A DNA stretch of 64,000 nt from Bradyrhizobium sp. KBS0727 (GCF_005937885.2 NZ_CP042176.1:6753501-6817500); one strand, 5' to 3'; positions 42,173-51,191 are shown, numbered from the stretch's first letter. A program made the numbers and translations. The notes: generated by a model not told the origin, from the letters alone.

Positions 42173-43564
42173 GTGCATTTTCTTCGCCCGCTGCTTCGCA
42201 ACCCGTCATTGAAATGGATTTTCATCGCCGCCGCACTTGCCGCGGCGACGTCGCGCTCCGCTTCCGCCGAGGCGCTGCTGGTCGTCGAAGCCGATACCGG
42301 CAAGGTGCTGCAGGCCGACAACGCGACGATGCCGTGGTATCCGGCATCCGTCACCAAGATGATGACCGCTTATGTGACGCTGAAAGCGGTCAAGGAAGGA
42401 CGCCTGACGCTCGAACAGCTCGTGACGGTGTCGCCGGTCGCCGCATCGCAGTCGCCGTCGAAGATGGGATTTCGTCCGGGCACGCAGCTCACCGTCGAAA
42501 ACGCGCTGGCGATGATGATGGTGAAGTCCGCCAACGACATGGCCGTGGTGCTTGCCGAAGGCGTCGGCGGTTCGATCGACGGCTTCTCGGCGCTGATGAA
42601 CCAGAACGCACAACGGCTGGGCATGACGCAGACGAGCTACGTCAATCCGAACGGGCTGCCCGCAGATGGCCAGATCACGTCGGCGCGCGACCTTGCGATC
42701 CTCGCCCGCGCCATCATTCGCGACCTGCCGGAATACGAATATTTCTATCACATCCCCTCGATCCGTTTCGGGCGCAGGGTCACCAACAATTTCAACCATC
42801 TGATCGGGCGCTATCCGGGCGCCGACGGCTTCAAGACCGGCTTCATCTGCGCGTCCGGCTATAATCTGGTCGGCTCGGCGACGCGCAACGGCAAGCGGCT
42901 GATCGCGGTCGTGCTCGGCTCAACATCCGGTCACCAGCGCGCGGTGCGCGCCGCCCAGTTGCTCGAGCGCGGCTTTGCCTCAAACGGGCTCAGTTGGCTG
43001 CGCCCCTCGCTCGGCACCGTCGACAATCTGGTTCCGATCGACGCCTCGCCGCCGAATTTGCGCGACGAGATGTGCGGCGGAAAGCGCAAGCGTCCCGCCA
43101 GCGACGAGGATGAGGACACGACCATCGCCTCCGCAGGCGGTGCCGCCAGCGGCGAAAGCCCGGCGATGTTCTTCACCGCTGGACTGCAGCCGCCGATGCC
43201 GAAAGCTTCGGAATTGCTGGCGACGGGGCCCGTAGCTTCGGAACCCATGGTCGTCTATACCGGCCCCAAGAAGACCGGCCCGGCGCTGATCGCGGCCGTG
43301 GCGGTCGATGCCGAAAAGCAGACGCCGGCCAAGCGCGGCAAGAAATCGCGCGTCGCGGCGCACAAACCGGACGCCGCGGCGACGCCCAAGGCTGATGCCA
43401 AGCCCGAAGCCAAACCGGCCGCGGTCCGCCATGCCAGCGCCAGGCCGGATGCCGCGGCCAAGCCCGCCGAAAAGCCGGCCGCATCCGCCGAAAAGCCCGC
43501 GTCGAAGCCCGCCAAGCCCAAGGCCGCCGCGAAGCCCAAGAGCGACGCCAAGCCGGCCAGTTAA
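42173..43564 (+). CDS. D-alanyl-D-alanine carboxypeptidase (PBP5/6-like) with Ala/Lys/Pro-rich tail
   Basis: About 463 residues: signal peptide (1-about 32), then a class-A penicillin-binding carboxypeptidase domain (about 33-290) with SxxK as SVTK, SxN as SAN in MMVKSANDMA, and KTG in FKTGFICASGYN. This trims the peptidoglycan pentapeptide. The C-terminal about 90 residues are built of Lys/Ala/Pro words (KPAAS, AKPK), like histone H1 tails, likely an electrostatic membrane or wall anchor. I use a GTG at 42173 (GGAACGG upstream); a TTG at 42119 gives 18 more residues. It lies 223 bp after ndvA. Confidence 0.88.
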   Translation: MHFLRPLLRNPSLKWIFIAAALAAATSRSASAEALLVVEADTGKVLQADNATMPWYPASVTKMMTAYVTLKAVKEGRLTLEQLVTVSPVAASQSPSKMGFRPGTQLTVENALAMMMVKSANDMAVVLAEGVGGSIDGFSALMNQNAQRLGMTQTSYVNPNGLPADGQITSARDLAILARAIIRDLPEYEYFYHIPSIRFGRRVTNNFNHLIGRYPGADGFKTGFICASGYNLVGSATRNGKRLIAVVLGSTSGHQRAVRAAQLLERGFASNGLSWLRPSLGTVDNLVPIDASPPNLRDEMCGGKRKRPASDEDEDTTIASAGGAASGESPAMFFTAGLQPPMPKASELLATGPVASEPMVVYTGPKKTGPALIAAVAVDAEKQTPAKRGKKSRVAAHKPDAAATPKADAKPEAKPAAVRHASARPDAAAKPAEKPAASAEKPASKPAKPKAAAKPKSDAKPAS

Positions 43565-43712
43565 CGGCCGCATAAGTAGGCGGATTTTGCGCGTTCCGGA
43601 CGGCTGCGGCCGATCCGCCGATGCGTCCTGAGCGCGCAGCCGCTTGCCATCGGCGGCGGCATTCACAATACTGCCAAAAACAAGGCGTCCGGCCAGAGAA
43701 GCCGGGAAAATT

Positions 43713-43810
43713 CAGTGCGTTTTCGCGTGCGGAAGACACTTCAAACGAAGACGCTTCAAACAAAGAGTGCGGGCCCTGGTTCTGATCCGGTCAGAACCAA
43801 AAGGGCTCTA
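43713..43810. repeat. Interspersed palindromic element, copy C, upstream of fadD
   Basis: Contains GTGCGTTTTCGCGTGCGG, ACGCTTCAAAC, and a palindrome TGGTTCTGA-TCCGG-TCAGAACCA (43777-43799). It lies 19 bp before fadD and resembles copy A at 30545. Confidence 0.6.
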
Positions 43811-43828
43811 AACCAGAGGGGAAATACC

Positions 43829-45511
43829 ATGGAGCGGATCTGGCTCAAGCAATATCCGGCCGGCGTGCCCGCCGATATCGACGTCACCCAGTACTCGTCG
43901 CTCGTTGAACTGCTGGAAGAAAGCTTTGCGAAGTTCCGTGATCGCAAGGCGTTCATCTGCATGGACAAGTCGATCAGCTACCGCGATCTCGACGAGATGT
44001 CAGCGGCGCTCGGCGCCTATCTGCAGAGCAAGGGCCTGCAAAAGGGCGCCCGCGTCGCGCTGATGATGCCGAACGTGCTGCAGTATCCGGTCTCGACCGC
44101 AGCCGTCTTGCGCGCCGGCTACGCCGTGGTGAACGTCAATCCGCTCTACACCCCGCGTGAGCTCGAACATCAGCTCAAGGATTCCGGCGCCGAGGCGATC
44201 GTGGTGCTGGAGAATTTCGCCACCACGGTGCAGCAGGTGATCGCCAGGACCGCGGTCAAGCACGTCATCGTCGGCAGCATGGGCGACCTGCTCGGCCTCA
44301 AGGGCGTGATCGTCAACCTGGTGATCCGCAAGGTGAAGAAGATGGTGCCGGCCTACAATATTCCGGGCGCCGTCAGCTTCAATGACGCGCTCGCGGCCGG
44401 CCGCGGCATGAAACTCAACAAGCCGCAGCTCACCCGCCAGGACGTCGCCTTCCTGCAATATACCGGCGGCACGACCGGCGTTTCGAAGGGCGCCACGCTG
44501 CTGCACCAGAACATCCTCGCCAACGTGCTGCAGAACGACGCCTGGCTTCAGCCGGCGCTCAAGAAGCCGCCGATTGTCGACCAGATGGTCGTCGTCTGCG
44601 CGCTGCCGCTCTATCACATCTTCGCGCTGACTGCGTGCTACCTGCTGGGAGTCCGCACCGGCGGTACCAATCTGTTGATCCCCAACCCGCGCGACATGGC
44701 CGGCTTCGTCAAGGAGCTGACGAAGTACCAGGTCAGCTTTTTCCCGGCCGTCAACACGCTCTACAACGGTCTGTTGAACACGCCAGGGTTCGACAAGCTC
44801 GATTTCTCCAAGCTGAAAATATCCAACGGCGGCGGCATGGCGACGCAAAAACCGGTTGCCGAGAAATGGCTGAAAACCACCGGCTGCGCGCTGTCGGAAG
44901 GCTATGGGCTGTCCGAGACCTCGCCGACGCTGACCTGCAACCGCGCCGACATCGAGCAGTTCTCGGGGACGATCGGTCTCCCGGTGCCGTCGACCTATCT
45001 CTCGATCCGCGACGACGACGGCAAGGAATTGCCGCTCGGCGAGGCCGGCGAGATCTGCGCCAAGGGTCCGCAGATCATGGCCGGATACTGGAACCGGCCG
45101 GAGGAGACCGCGAACGTGATGACGGCGGACGGCTATTTCCGCACCGGCGACATCGGCGTCATGGATGCCGACGGCTATACCAAGATCGTCGACCGCAAGA
45201 AGGACATGATCCTGGTCTCCGGCTTCAACGTCTATCCCAACGAGATCGAGGAAGTGATCGCAAGCCATCCCGGCGTGCTGGAATGCGCCGTGATCGGTGT
45301 CCAGGACGCCAGATCGGGCGAGGCGGTCAAGGCCTTCATCGTCAAGAAGGACCCGAACCTGACGCCGGAGGAAATCATCAAGTTCTGCGCGACGCAGCTC
45401 ACCGCCTACAAGGTCCCCAAGCAGATCGAGTTCAGGACGGATCTACCCAAGACCAATGTCGGCAAGATCCTGCGCCGCGAACTGCGCGACGAGAAGAAGG
45501 CCGCGGCCTGA
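43829..45511 (+). CDS. fadD: Long-chain fatty-acid-CoA ligase
   Basis: A 560-residue AMP-forming acyl-CoA synthetase. P-loop QYTGGTTGVSKGAT is near 209-222, SEGYGLSETSPTLTC near 355, GYFRTGDIGVMDADGYTKIVDRKKDMILVSGFN in the hinge region, and the C-terminal catalytic Lys in KTNVGKILRREL. The N-terminal WLKQYPAGVPADID is typical of FadD. It activates long-chain fatty acids at the inner membrane for beta-oxidation. AGAGGGG precedes the ATG at 43829. Confidence 0.93.
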   Translation: MERIWLKQYPAGVPADIDVTQYSSLVELLEESFAKFRDRKAFICMDKSISYRDLDEMSAALGAYLQSKGLQKGARVALMMPNVLQYPVSTAAVLRAGYAVVNVNPLYTPRELEHQLKDSGAEAIVVLENFATTVQQVIARTAVKHVIVGSMGDLLGLKGVIVNLVIRKVKKMVPAYNIPGAVSFNDALAAGRGMKLNKPQLTRQDVAFLQYTGGTTGVSKGATLLHQNILANVLQNDAWLQPALKKPPIVDQMVVVCALPLYHIFALTACYLLGVRTGGTNLLIPNPRDMAGFVKELTKYQVSFFPAVNTLYNGLLNTPGFDKLDFSKLKISNGGGMATQKPVAEKWLKTTGCALSEGYGLSETSPTLTCNRADIEQFSGTIGLPVPSTYLSIRDDDGKELPLGEAGEICAKGPQIMAGYWNRPEETANVMTADGYFRTGDIGVMDADGYTKIVDRKKDMILVSGFNVYPNEIEEVIASHPGVLECAVIGVQDARSGEAVKAFIVKKDPNLTPEEIIKFCATQLTAYKVPKQIEFRTDLPKTNVGKILRRELRDEKKAAA

Positions 45512-45533
45512 GCAGGCATGCGGATCTCTCGGC

Positions 45534-46085
45534 ATGACCAAGACTGACGTCGCGCCAGCCGGCATTCTGGCGTTCTGGCGCGACGCCGGCCCTGACCGCT
45601 GGTACACGCGCGACGACGATTTCGATGCCGGTCTGCGCGGGCGGTATCTCGGCCTGTGGCAGCGAGCCGCCGCTGGTGAGTTGGCGTCCTGGGAAACGAC
45701 CGATGACGGCGCGCTGGCGCTCGTCATCGTGCTCGACCAGTTTCCCCGCAACATGTTCCGCGGCAGCGCCAAGACCTATGCCAGCGATGCGCTGGCGCGC
45801 GATGTGGCACGGCGCGCCATCGACCGCGGCGTCGACACGCGGATCGATCCGGGCTTGCGTGAATTTCTCTATCTGCCCTTCATGCATTCGGAGGAGCTGG
45901 CCGACCAGATGCGCTGCATCGAGCTGTTGCGGCAAGCGGGCCTGGCCGATAGCGCGAAGTGGGCAGAGCAACATGCCGATATCATTCGCCGCTTCGGGCG
46001 TTTCCCGCACCGCAACGGCGTCCTCGGCCGCGCGACCACCCCCGACGAGCAAGCCTTCCTGGACGACGGCGGCTTTTCGCCATGA
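45534..46085 (+). CDS. DUF924 family protein
   Basis: A 183-residue soluble helical protein. ILAFWRDAGPDRWYTRDDDFDAGLRGRYLGLWQRAAAGEL, LVIVLDQFPRNMFRGSAKTYASDALARDVARRAID and FLYLPFMHSEELADQMRCIELL are the DUF924 signatures (TPR-like fold). Function not established. The ATG is 22 bp after fadD, so it is probably cotranscribed. Confidence 0.9.
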   Translation: MTKTDVAPAGILAFWRDAGPDRWYTRDDDFDAGLRGRYLGLWQRAAAGELASWETTDDGALALVIVLDQFPRNMFRGSAKTYASDALARDVARRAIDRGVDTRIDPGLREFLYLPFMHSEELADQMRCIELLRQAGLADSAKWAEQHADIIRRFGRFPHRNGVLGRATTPDEQAFLDDGGFSP

Positions 46086-46193
46086 TGACGGAAGCGTGAA
46101 CAGGCGCGGCCGTTGCCGTTTCCCTTGCCCTGAATATTGTGCCCGCCGTCTGCCCGGTCTAAGACACATCCGCTCATTGAGGGAGAATTGACG

Positions 46194-46679
46194 ATGACGA
46201 TCCAAGTTGGCGACAAGCTGCCGGAAGCCAAGTTTCGCGTGATGACGGCGGAAGGTCCGCAGGTCAAAACCACCGACGATATTTTCAAGGGCAAGAAGGT
46301 CGCGCTGTTCGCCGTGCCCGGTGCCTATACCGGCACCTGCCACAAGATGCACCTGCCCAGCATTTTCCTGAACGCCTACGCCATCAAGGACAAGGGCGTG
46401 AGCACGATCGCGATCGTCTCCGTCAACGACGCCTTCGTCATGAACGCGTGGAAGCGCGACACCGACCAGCGCGACGAAGCGGTGTTCCTGGCCGACGGCA
46501 ATGCCGACTTCACCAAGGCAATCGGCATGGAGCTCGACGCCTCCGGCAACGGCCTCGGCATCCGCTCCCACCGCTACTCGATGCTGGTGGAAGACGGCGT
46601 GGTCAAGAAGCTCAACAAGGAGCCGGCCCCCGGCAAGGTCGAAGTTTCCGGCGGCGATACGCTGCTCGGGCAGCTTTGA
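46194..46679 (+). CDS. Peroxiredoxin (redoxin, Prx5 type)
   Basis: A 161-residue thioredoxin-fold peroxidase. The peroxidatic cysteine is Cys49 in VPGAYTGTCHKMHLPS, the usual Prx5-like PGAFT-x-x-C variant. No other cysteine is present, so it is of 1-Cys type and must be reduced by an external thiol such as glutathione/glutaredoxin. It removes hydrogen peroxide and alkyl peroxides in the cytoplasm. The ATG at 46194 follows GGGAGA. Confidence 0.92.
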   Translation: MTIQVGDKLPEAKFRVMTAEGPQVKTTDDIFKGKKVALFAVPGAYTGTCHKMHLPSIFLNAYAIKDKGVSTIAIVSVNDAFVMNAWKRDTDQRDEAVFLADGNADFTKAIGMELDASGNGLGIRSHRYSMLVEDGVVKKLNKEPAPGKVEVSGGDTLLGQL

Positions 46680-46710
46680 TCGCCGATTAGAAACGATATC
46701 CAGGAATGAC

Positions 46711-46837
46711 GTCATGCCCGGGCAGAAGCGCGAAGCGCGTCTTCGCGCTAGATGTCCCGGGCATCCACGTTTTTGGCCCCAAAGAAGGAAGTCGTGGATG
46801 GCCGGGTCATGGATCACCCGCTTTCGCGGGTGCTGAC
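46711..46837. repeat. Palindromic repeat (GTCATGCCCGGG type)
   Basis: Contains CCCGGGCA, AAGCGCGAAGCGCGTCTTCG, GATGTCCCGGGCATCC and CACCCGCTTTCGCGGGTG inverted pairs. It lies between convergent prx and rnhA genes. Same family as 50273, 51192, 53321 and 60373. Confidence 0.75.
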
Positions 46838-46860
46838 AGCTTCGGTCGCGGACAGCAGCG

Positions 46861-47322
46861 CTAATTCTTCAACCGCGCCATCGCGACGCCCTCGCGGGCC
46901 AACTGGTCGGCGCGCTCGTTTTCGTCGTGACCGGCATGGCCCTTGATCCAGTGCCAACGCACGTCGTGCGGCTTCAGCGCGGCGTCGAGGCGCTGCCAGA
47001 GGTCGACGTTCTTGACCGGCTTCTTGTCCGCCGTGCGCCAGCCGTTTCGCTTCCAGCCGTGGATCCAGCCGGTGATGCCCTGGCGGACATACTGGCTGTC
47101 GGTGGTGAGGTCGACGACGCAGGGCTTCTTCAGCGCCTCCAGCGCCGAGATCGCGGCCATCAGCTCCATGCGGTTGTTGGTGGTATGCGCCTCGCCGCCC
47201 TTCAATTCCTTTTCGGTGTCGCCGAATTTCAGGATCGCGCCCCAGCCGCCCGGCCCGGGATTGCCCGAGCAGGCGCCATCGGTGAACACCGTGACATGAG
47301 GCAATTCGCTCAAGCGGCGCAT
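46861..47322 (-). CDS. rnhA: Ribonuclease HI
   Basis: A 153-residue RNase H1, which cleaves RNA in RNA/DNA hybrids. Catalytic acid residues: Asp in VFTDGACSGNPGPGGWGAIL, Glu in NRMELMAAI, Asp in LTTDSQYV, and the Asp in HDENERADQLAREG. The ATG (47322) overlaps the end of thrB by 13 bp. Third gene of an ispH-thrB-rnhA operon seen in many alphaproteobacteria. Confidence 0.97.
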   Translation of the reverse strand: MRRLSELPHVTVFTDGACSGNPGPGGWGAILKFGDTEKELKGGEAHTTNNRMELMAAISALEALKKPCVVDLTTDSQYVRQGITGWIHGWKRNGWRTADKKPVKNVDLWQRLDAALKPHDVRWHWIKGHAGHDENERADQLAREGVAMARLKN

Positions 47323-48290
47323 CCCGGCTGCGTCACGCCGTAATCGCGCACCGTCTCGACGCCCTGGTGGAAGCGCAGCTTGCGGACATATTCCAGCGGG
47401 TCCTTCGGCTTCACCAGCGCGCCCGGCGGCACGTTGAGGAAGTCGACCAGCCGCGTCAGCAGGAAGCGCAGCGCAGCGCCGCGCGCCAGCAGCGGCAATG
47501 CCTCCTGCTCGGCCTCGGACAGTTTACGCTCGCGGCCATAAGCGTTGAGCAGCGCGCGCGCCTTGGTGACGTTGAAGGAATGATCCGGCTCGAAACACCA
47601 GGCATTGAGGCAGATCGCCACATCGTAGGCCAGGATGTCGTTGCAGGAGAACGGAAAGTCGATCAGCCCCGACAACTTGTCGCCGAGGAAGAACACGTTG
47701 TCGGGAAACAGGTCGGCGTGGATGACCCCGACCGGCAGACCCAAAGGCCAGCGCGTCTCGAGATGCTCGAGTTCGCGCGCGATGAAGTCGCGCAAACCCG
47801 GCTGGACGCTGTCGGCGCGCGGCGCGGCGAGATCGAACAGCGGCCGCCAGCCCTCGACCGACAGCGTGTTCTTGCGAAACAGCGGGAAGTCGCGCCCCGC
47901 CAGATGCATCCTGGCGATCGCCTCGCCGACCCCGGCGCAATGGGCGGCGTTCGGCCGCCGCGGCCACACGCCTTCGAGGAAATTGATGATCGCCGCGGGC
48001 CGGTCGGCGAGCCAGCTATAGACCTCGCCTTTGCGGTTTTTCGCCGGCTGCGGACAACGCACGCCGCGCTCGGCCAGATGCGCCATCAGCGACAGGAAAT
48101 ACGGCAGGTCGTCCAGCGCCACGCGCTTTTCATAGAGCGTCAGGATGTAGGCGCCCTTGGTCGTGTGCAGCAGGAAGTTGGAATTCTCGACGCCTTCGGC
48201 GATGCCCTTGTAGGAGAGCAACTCGCCGATGTCGTAGCCTTTAAGAAACTCCGCGAGGTCTTCGGCGGCAACGTCGGTGTAAACCGCCAT
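47310..48290 (-). CDS. thrB: Homoserine kinase, APH-fold type
   Basis: A 326-residue kinase of the aminoglycoside-phosphotransferase fold (ThrB type II, not GHMP). Start MAVYTDVAAEDLAEFLKGYDIGELLSYKGIAEGVENSNFLL, then the catalytic loop GVIHADLFPDNVFF and the metal-binding IDFPFSCNDILAYDVA. It makes O-phosphohomoserine for threonine synthesis. The 9-bp gap to ispH and the overlap with rnhA show one operon. Confidence 0.95.
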   Translation of the reverse strand: MAVYTDVAAEDLAEFLKGYDIGELLSYKGIAEGVENSNFLLHTTKGAYILTLYEKRVALDDLPYFLSLMAHLAERGVRCPQPAKNRKGEVYSWLADRPAAIINFLEGVWPRRPNAAHCAGVGEAIARMHLAGRDFPLFRKNTLSVEGWRPLFDLAAPRADSVQPGLRDFIARELEHLETRWPLGLPVGVIHADLFPDNVFFLGDKLSGLIDFPFSCNDILAYDVAICLNAWCFEPDHSFNVTKARALLNAYGRERKLSEAEQEALPLLARGAALRFLLTRLVDFLNVPPGALVKPKDPLEYVRKLRFHQGVETVRDYGVTQPGCAA

Positions 48291-48299
48291 GGCAGCGCC

Positions 48300-49274
48300 T
48301 TAGGCGGCGTCGGGTCGCAGCGAACGCGGCAGCGGGAAGAATTCGTTCTCTTCCGCAGCCGAGACCGTCTCCACATGCAGTTCGTAACGCTCGGCGAAGG
48401 CGCCCATGATTTCCTCGACGATCACTTCCGGCGCCGAAGCGCCCGCGGTGATACCGAGGCTCTTGATGCCCTCGAAACGCGACCAGTCGAGATCGCTGGC
48501 GCGCTGCGCCAGTACCGAGACCGGGCAGCCCTCGCGCTCGGCGACTTCACGCAGCCGCTGCGAGTTCGACGAGTTCGGCGCGCCGACCACGATCAGGGCA
48601 TCGACCACCGGCGCCACCTTCTTCACCGCGAGCTGGCGGTTGGTGGTGGCGTAGCAGATGTCTTCCTTGTGCGGGCCGGAGATGTTCGGGAAGCGCTCCT
48701 TCAGCATCGCGACGATTTCGGCGGTGTCGTCGATCGACAGCGTCGTCTGGGTCACGAAAGCGAGGTTGTCCGGATCCTTCGGCGTGAAGGTCTTGGCGTC
48801 CTCAGCGGTCTCGATCAGCGTCACCGCGCCCTGCGGCAACTGGCCGAGCGTGCCGACCACTTCCGGATGGTGCGAATGCCCGATCAGCAGGATTTCGCGG
48901 CCGCGTTTGAAATGGATCGCGGCCTCGCGGTGCACCTTGGTCACCAGCGGGCAGGTGGCGTCCAGCGAGAAGAAATTGCGGGCGCGGGCATCCGCTGGGA
49001 CCGACTTGGGAACCCCGTGGGCCGAAAACACCACCGGTGCGTTGGTATTGTCGGGGATTTCGGCGAGTTCCTCGACGAAAATCGCGCCCTTGGTCTTCAG
49101 GCTGTCGACCACATAGCGGTTGTGCACGATTTCGTGACGGACATAGACCGGGGCGCCGTAGATCGCGAGCGCGCGTTCCACGGTGTCAATGGCCCGAACC
49201 ACCCCGGCACAGAAGCCGCGGGGGGAACAAAGCACGATTCGAAGGTCTGGTTTGGCTGACGCTGATAAAGACAT
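48300..49274 (-). CDS. ispH: 4-hydroxy-3-methylbut-2-enyl diphosphate reductase
   Basis: A 324-residue [4Fe-4S] enzyme, last step of the MEP isoprenoid pathway (HMBPP to IPP and DMAPP). Conserved cluster Cys22 in SPRGFCAGV, and cysteines in DATCPLVTKVH and KEDICYATTNRQ. HSHHPEVVGT and NSSNSQRLREVA are further signatures. I start at the ATG at 49274 (MSLSASAK); a GTG at 49298 adds eight residues. First gene of the ispH-thrB-rnhA operon. Confidence 0.95.
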   Translation of the reverse strand: MSLSASAKPDLRIVLCSPRGFCAGVVRAIDTVERALAIYGAPVYVRHEIVHNRYVVDSLKTKGAIFVEELAEIPDNTNAPVVFSAHGVPKSVPADARARNFFSLDATCPLVTKVHREAAIHFKRGREILLIGHSHHPEVVGTLGQLPQGAVTLIETAEDAKTFTPKDPDNLAFVTQTTLSIDDTAEIVAMLKERFPNISGPHKEDICYATTNRQLAVKKVAPVVDALIVVGAPNSSNSQRLREVAEREGCPVSVLAQRASDLDWSRFEGIKSLGITAGASAPEVIVEEIMGAFAERYELHVETVSAAEENEFFPLPRSLRPDAA

Positions 49275-49494
49275 CGGGGTTATCCGGGACCGAATCACCC
49301 CTCGCCGCCGGGCAGGGAACGGTCAATTCGTATAAGGACTTGGGACTGCTTTTGGGCTCTGTCAAGGCACTTTAGCAGACCATTGCGCCAATACCCCGGG
49401 AAGGCGTATATAGACCCTGAATTCCCGTCATCACCGATGACCGCAGACTTCGCCTCCCCAAAAAGAGGTGGGCGAGGCACAAAGGAGATTTGCC

Positions 49495-50190
49495 ATGAGC
49501 AATGCACCGCTGATGCCAAAGGCGACGGCCGTGTGGCTGGTAGATAATACCGCCCTGACCTTCGACCAGGTGGCCGATTTCACCAAAATGCACCCCTTGG
49601 AGGTCCGCGCCATCGCCGACGGCGACGCCGCCCAGGGCATCAAGGGGATGGACCCGATTTCAACGGGTCAATTGACCCGGGACGAGATCGAAAGGGGCGA
49701 AAAGGACCCGGACTACCGCCTCAAGCTCGGCGAGAGCAAGGTCACCTTGCCGCCGGCGGCCAAGAAGAAGGGCCCGCGCTATACCCCGGTGTCGCGCCGC
49801 CACGAGCGGCCGAGCGCGATCCTGTGGCTGGTCCGCAGCCATCCCGAGCTGAAGGACGCGCAGATCATGCGCCTGGTCGGCACCACCAAGACCACGATCG
49901 CCTCGGTCCGAGACCGCACCCACTGGAATGCCTCGACCCTGACCCCGATGGACCCGGTGACCCTGGGCCTGTGCTCGCAGATCGAGCTCGATTTCGAGGT
50001 GCAGCGCGCCGCCAAGGAAAAGCCGGTCCCGGCCGCCTATGGTGGCGCCACCCTGCTGCCGGCGTCGGAGACCACCCGCAAGGAGCCGGAATTCGAGCCG
50101 ACCGAAAAACAGCGCGACGACCTCAACGTCGACGCCGTGTTCGCCAAGCTGAAGACCATCGGCGGCAAGAAGCAGGACGACGAGGAGTAG
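49495..50190 (+). CDS. DUF1013 cell-cycle transcription factor (TrcR-like)
   Basis: A 231-residue protein of the DUF1013 family, conserved in alphaproteobacteria. A member in Caulobacter (TrcR) has been reported to bind RNA polymerase and DNA as a transcription regulator; I recall this without being able to check it. MPKATAVWLVDNTALTFDQVADFTKMHPLEVRAIADGDAAQGIKGMDPI and RHERPSAILWLVRSHPELKDAQIMRLVGTTKTTI are two helix-turn-helix-like parts; the C-terminal (QRDDLNVDAVFAKLKTIGG) is charged. AAAGGAG is upstream of the ATG. A clear terminator follows. Confidence 0.9.
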   Translation: MSNAPLMPKATAVWLVDNTALTFDQVADFTKMHPLEVRAIADGDAAQGIKGMDPISTGQLTRDEIERGEKDPDYRLKLGESKVTLPPAAKKKGPRYTPVSRRHERPSAILWLVRSHPELKDAQIMRLVGTTKTTIASVRDRTHWNASTLTPMDPVTLGLCSQIELDFEVQRAAKEKPVPAAYGGATLLPASETTRKEPEFEPTEKQRDDLNVDAVFAKLKTIGGKKQDDEE

Positions 50191-50221
50191 GTTTTTCCGG
50201 CTTCGCGCCGAAGAGATGTCG

Positions 50222-50253
50222 AACGCGGCGGGGTAACCCGTCGCGTTTTTTTG
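50222..50253 (+). terminator. Rho-independent terminator of the DUF1013 gene
   Basis: Stem of 11 pairs (AACGCGGCGGG with CCCGTCGCGTT, one G-T pair) closed by a GTAA (GNRA) tetraloop and followed by a run of T's. Confidence 0.9.
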
Positions 50254-50272
50254 GGGGGAAGCGCTCTCTCCC

Positions 50273-50379
50273 CCGTCATGCCCCGCGAAGGCGGGGCATC
50301 CAGTACGCCGCGGCTTGTCGGTTCAACAATTGATTTCGCTGGAATACTGGATCACCCGCATTCGCGGGTGATGACGGGT
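50273..50379. repeat. Palindromic repeat (GTCATGCCCCGC...GGGTGATGACGGG type)
   Basis: Contains CCGCGAAGGCGGGGC and CACCCGCATTCGCGGGTG inverted pairs and outer CCGTCATG/TGATGACGG. Lies between the DUF1013 terminator and the convergent PhnA-like gene. Confidence 0.7.
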
Positions 50380-50406
50380 ATTGCGTGCAATAAATTGCGC
50401 TCGTCC

Positions 50407-50625
50407 TCACGCCTTCTTCAAAAACTCCGTGCGCAGCACCAGGCCCTTGACCTTGTCGGTACGGCCTTCGATCTCGTCCTCATTGTCGGTGAGGCGGATA
50501 TTCTTGATCACGGTGCCGCGCTTCAGCACGGTGGAAGAGCCTTTCAGCTTCAGGTCCTTGATCAGCGTGACGGTGTCGCCCTCGGCGAGCTGCGCGCCGT
50601 TGGAATCCCTGACCTTGATGTCCAT
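50407..50625 (-). CDS. PhnA/YjdM-like protein (C-terminal domain only)
   Basis: A 72-residue protein, VRDSNGAQLAEGDTVTLIKDLKLKGSSTVLKRGTVIKNIRLTDNEDEIEG..., the beta-barrel PhnA C-terminal domain of the alkylphosphonate-uptake-related YjdM family. The zinc-ribbon half seen in full-length YjdM (about 110 residues) is absent. The name PhnA is historical; it is not the phosphonoacetate hydrolase and its role is unknown. Confidence 0.85.
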   Translation of the reverse strand: MDIKVRDSNGAQLAEGDTVTLIKDLKLKGSSTVLKRGTVIKNIRLTDNEDEIEGRTDKVKGLVLRTEFLKKA

Positions 50626-50676
50626 ATCGTGCTTTCCGCGCTGATGCGCATTGACTGATGAGAAAGGCGTCGAGGC

Positions 50677-50883
50677 CTAACCCAGTTCGATCTCGCCCGT
50701 GATCTCGTGGCTGAGGCTGACGCCGCCGATCGTGAGCACGACCTTGGCCGGCAGCCTCTCGCTACCCTTGACGCGGCCGCTGGCGACGGCGTCGCGGACG
50801 GCCTTCTCGATCTCGCGCTGCGAGGTGATGCCGACCTTCTTGAGAAATCCGCGCAGGCTGGTGTTGAAAACATCCTCGTTCAT
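50677..50883 (-). CDS. DUF6494 family small protein
   Basis: A 68-residue protein: MNEDVFNTSLRGFLKKVGITSQREIEKAVRDAVASGRV (helical) then ERLPAKVVLTIGGVSLSHEITGEIELG (beta). This matches a small family of proteins in proteobacteria (DUF6494). No function is known. It precedes the PhnA-like gene by 51 bp on the same strand. Confidence 0.75.
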   Translation of the reverse strand: MNEDVFNTSLRGFLKKVGITSQREIEKAVRDAVASGRVKGSERLPAKVVLTIGGVSLSHEITGEIELG

Positions 50884-50898
50884 GGCGCTCTCCTCGGC

Positions 50899-51168
50899 TC
50901 AGGGCCGTGTCGGATTGTTCAGCATGTATTCGCCGAGATTGCGTTGGCGGCGGTCGGTGCGCGCGTCGGCGTTGGCGCGCTGGACGTCGCGGTCCTTGCG
51001 GCAGGCGATATATTCGGACGAGCCGACCTTGACGTTGTTGGCCTGGCAGAATGCGTCGTCATCGCCGGTCCTGTCGACCATGGTCGGCTGACCGCGCTCC
51101 AGGCAGCCCGCCAGCAGCGGCGCTGCGAACAACAGGGCGATGAGGTGCTTTGCGATTCCTGACTGCAT
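50899..51168 (-). CDS. Small lipoprotein
   Basis: An 89-residue exported lipoprotein with signal peptide and lipobox LLAGC (MQSGIAKHLIALLFAAPLLAGC). The mature part is polar (RGQPTMVDRTGDDDAFCQANNVKVGSSEYIACRKDRDVQRANADARTDRRQRNLGEYMLNNPTRP) with two more cysteines. It is anchored by a lipid on Cys22. I start at the ATG at 51168; one at 51189 is 7 codons longer. Unknown function. Confidence 0.75.
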   Translation of the reverse strand: MQSGIAKHLIALLFAAPLLAGCLERGQPTMVDRTGDDDAFCQANNVKVGSSEYIACRKDRDVQRANADARTDRRQRNLGEYMLNNPTRP

Positions 51169-51191
51169 CAAGGTTTCCGTTGTGTCCATCT

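Noticed and set aside
47367..49259. 630-codon open frame on the plus strand opposite ispH and thrB
   Set aside because: Shadow of GC-rich genes: rich in Arg, Gln, His and Asp, no domain, and lies exactly opposite two certain enzymes.
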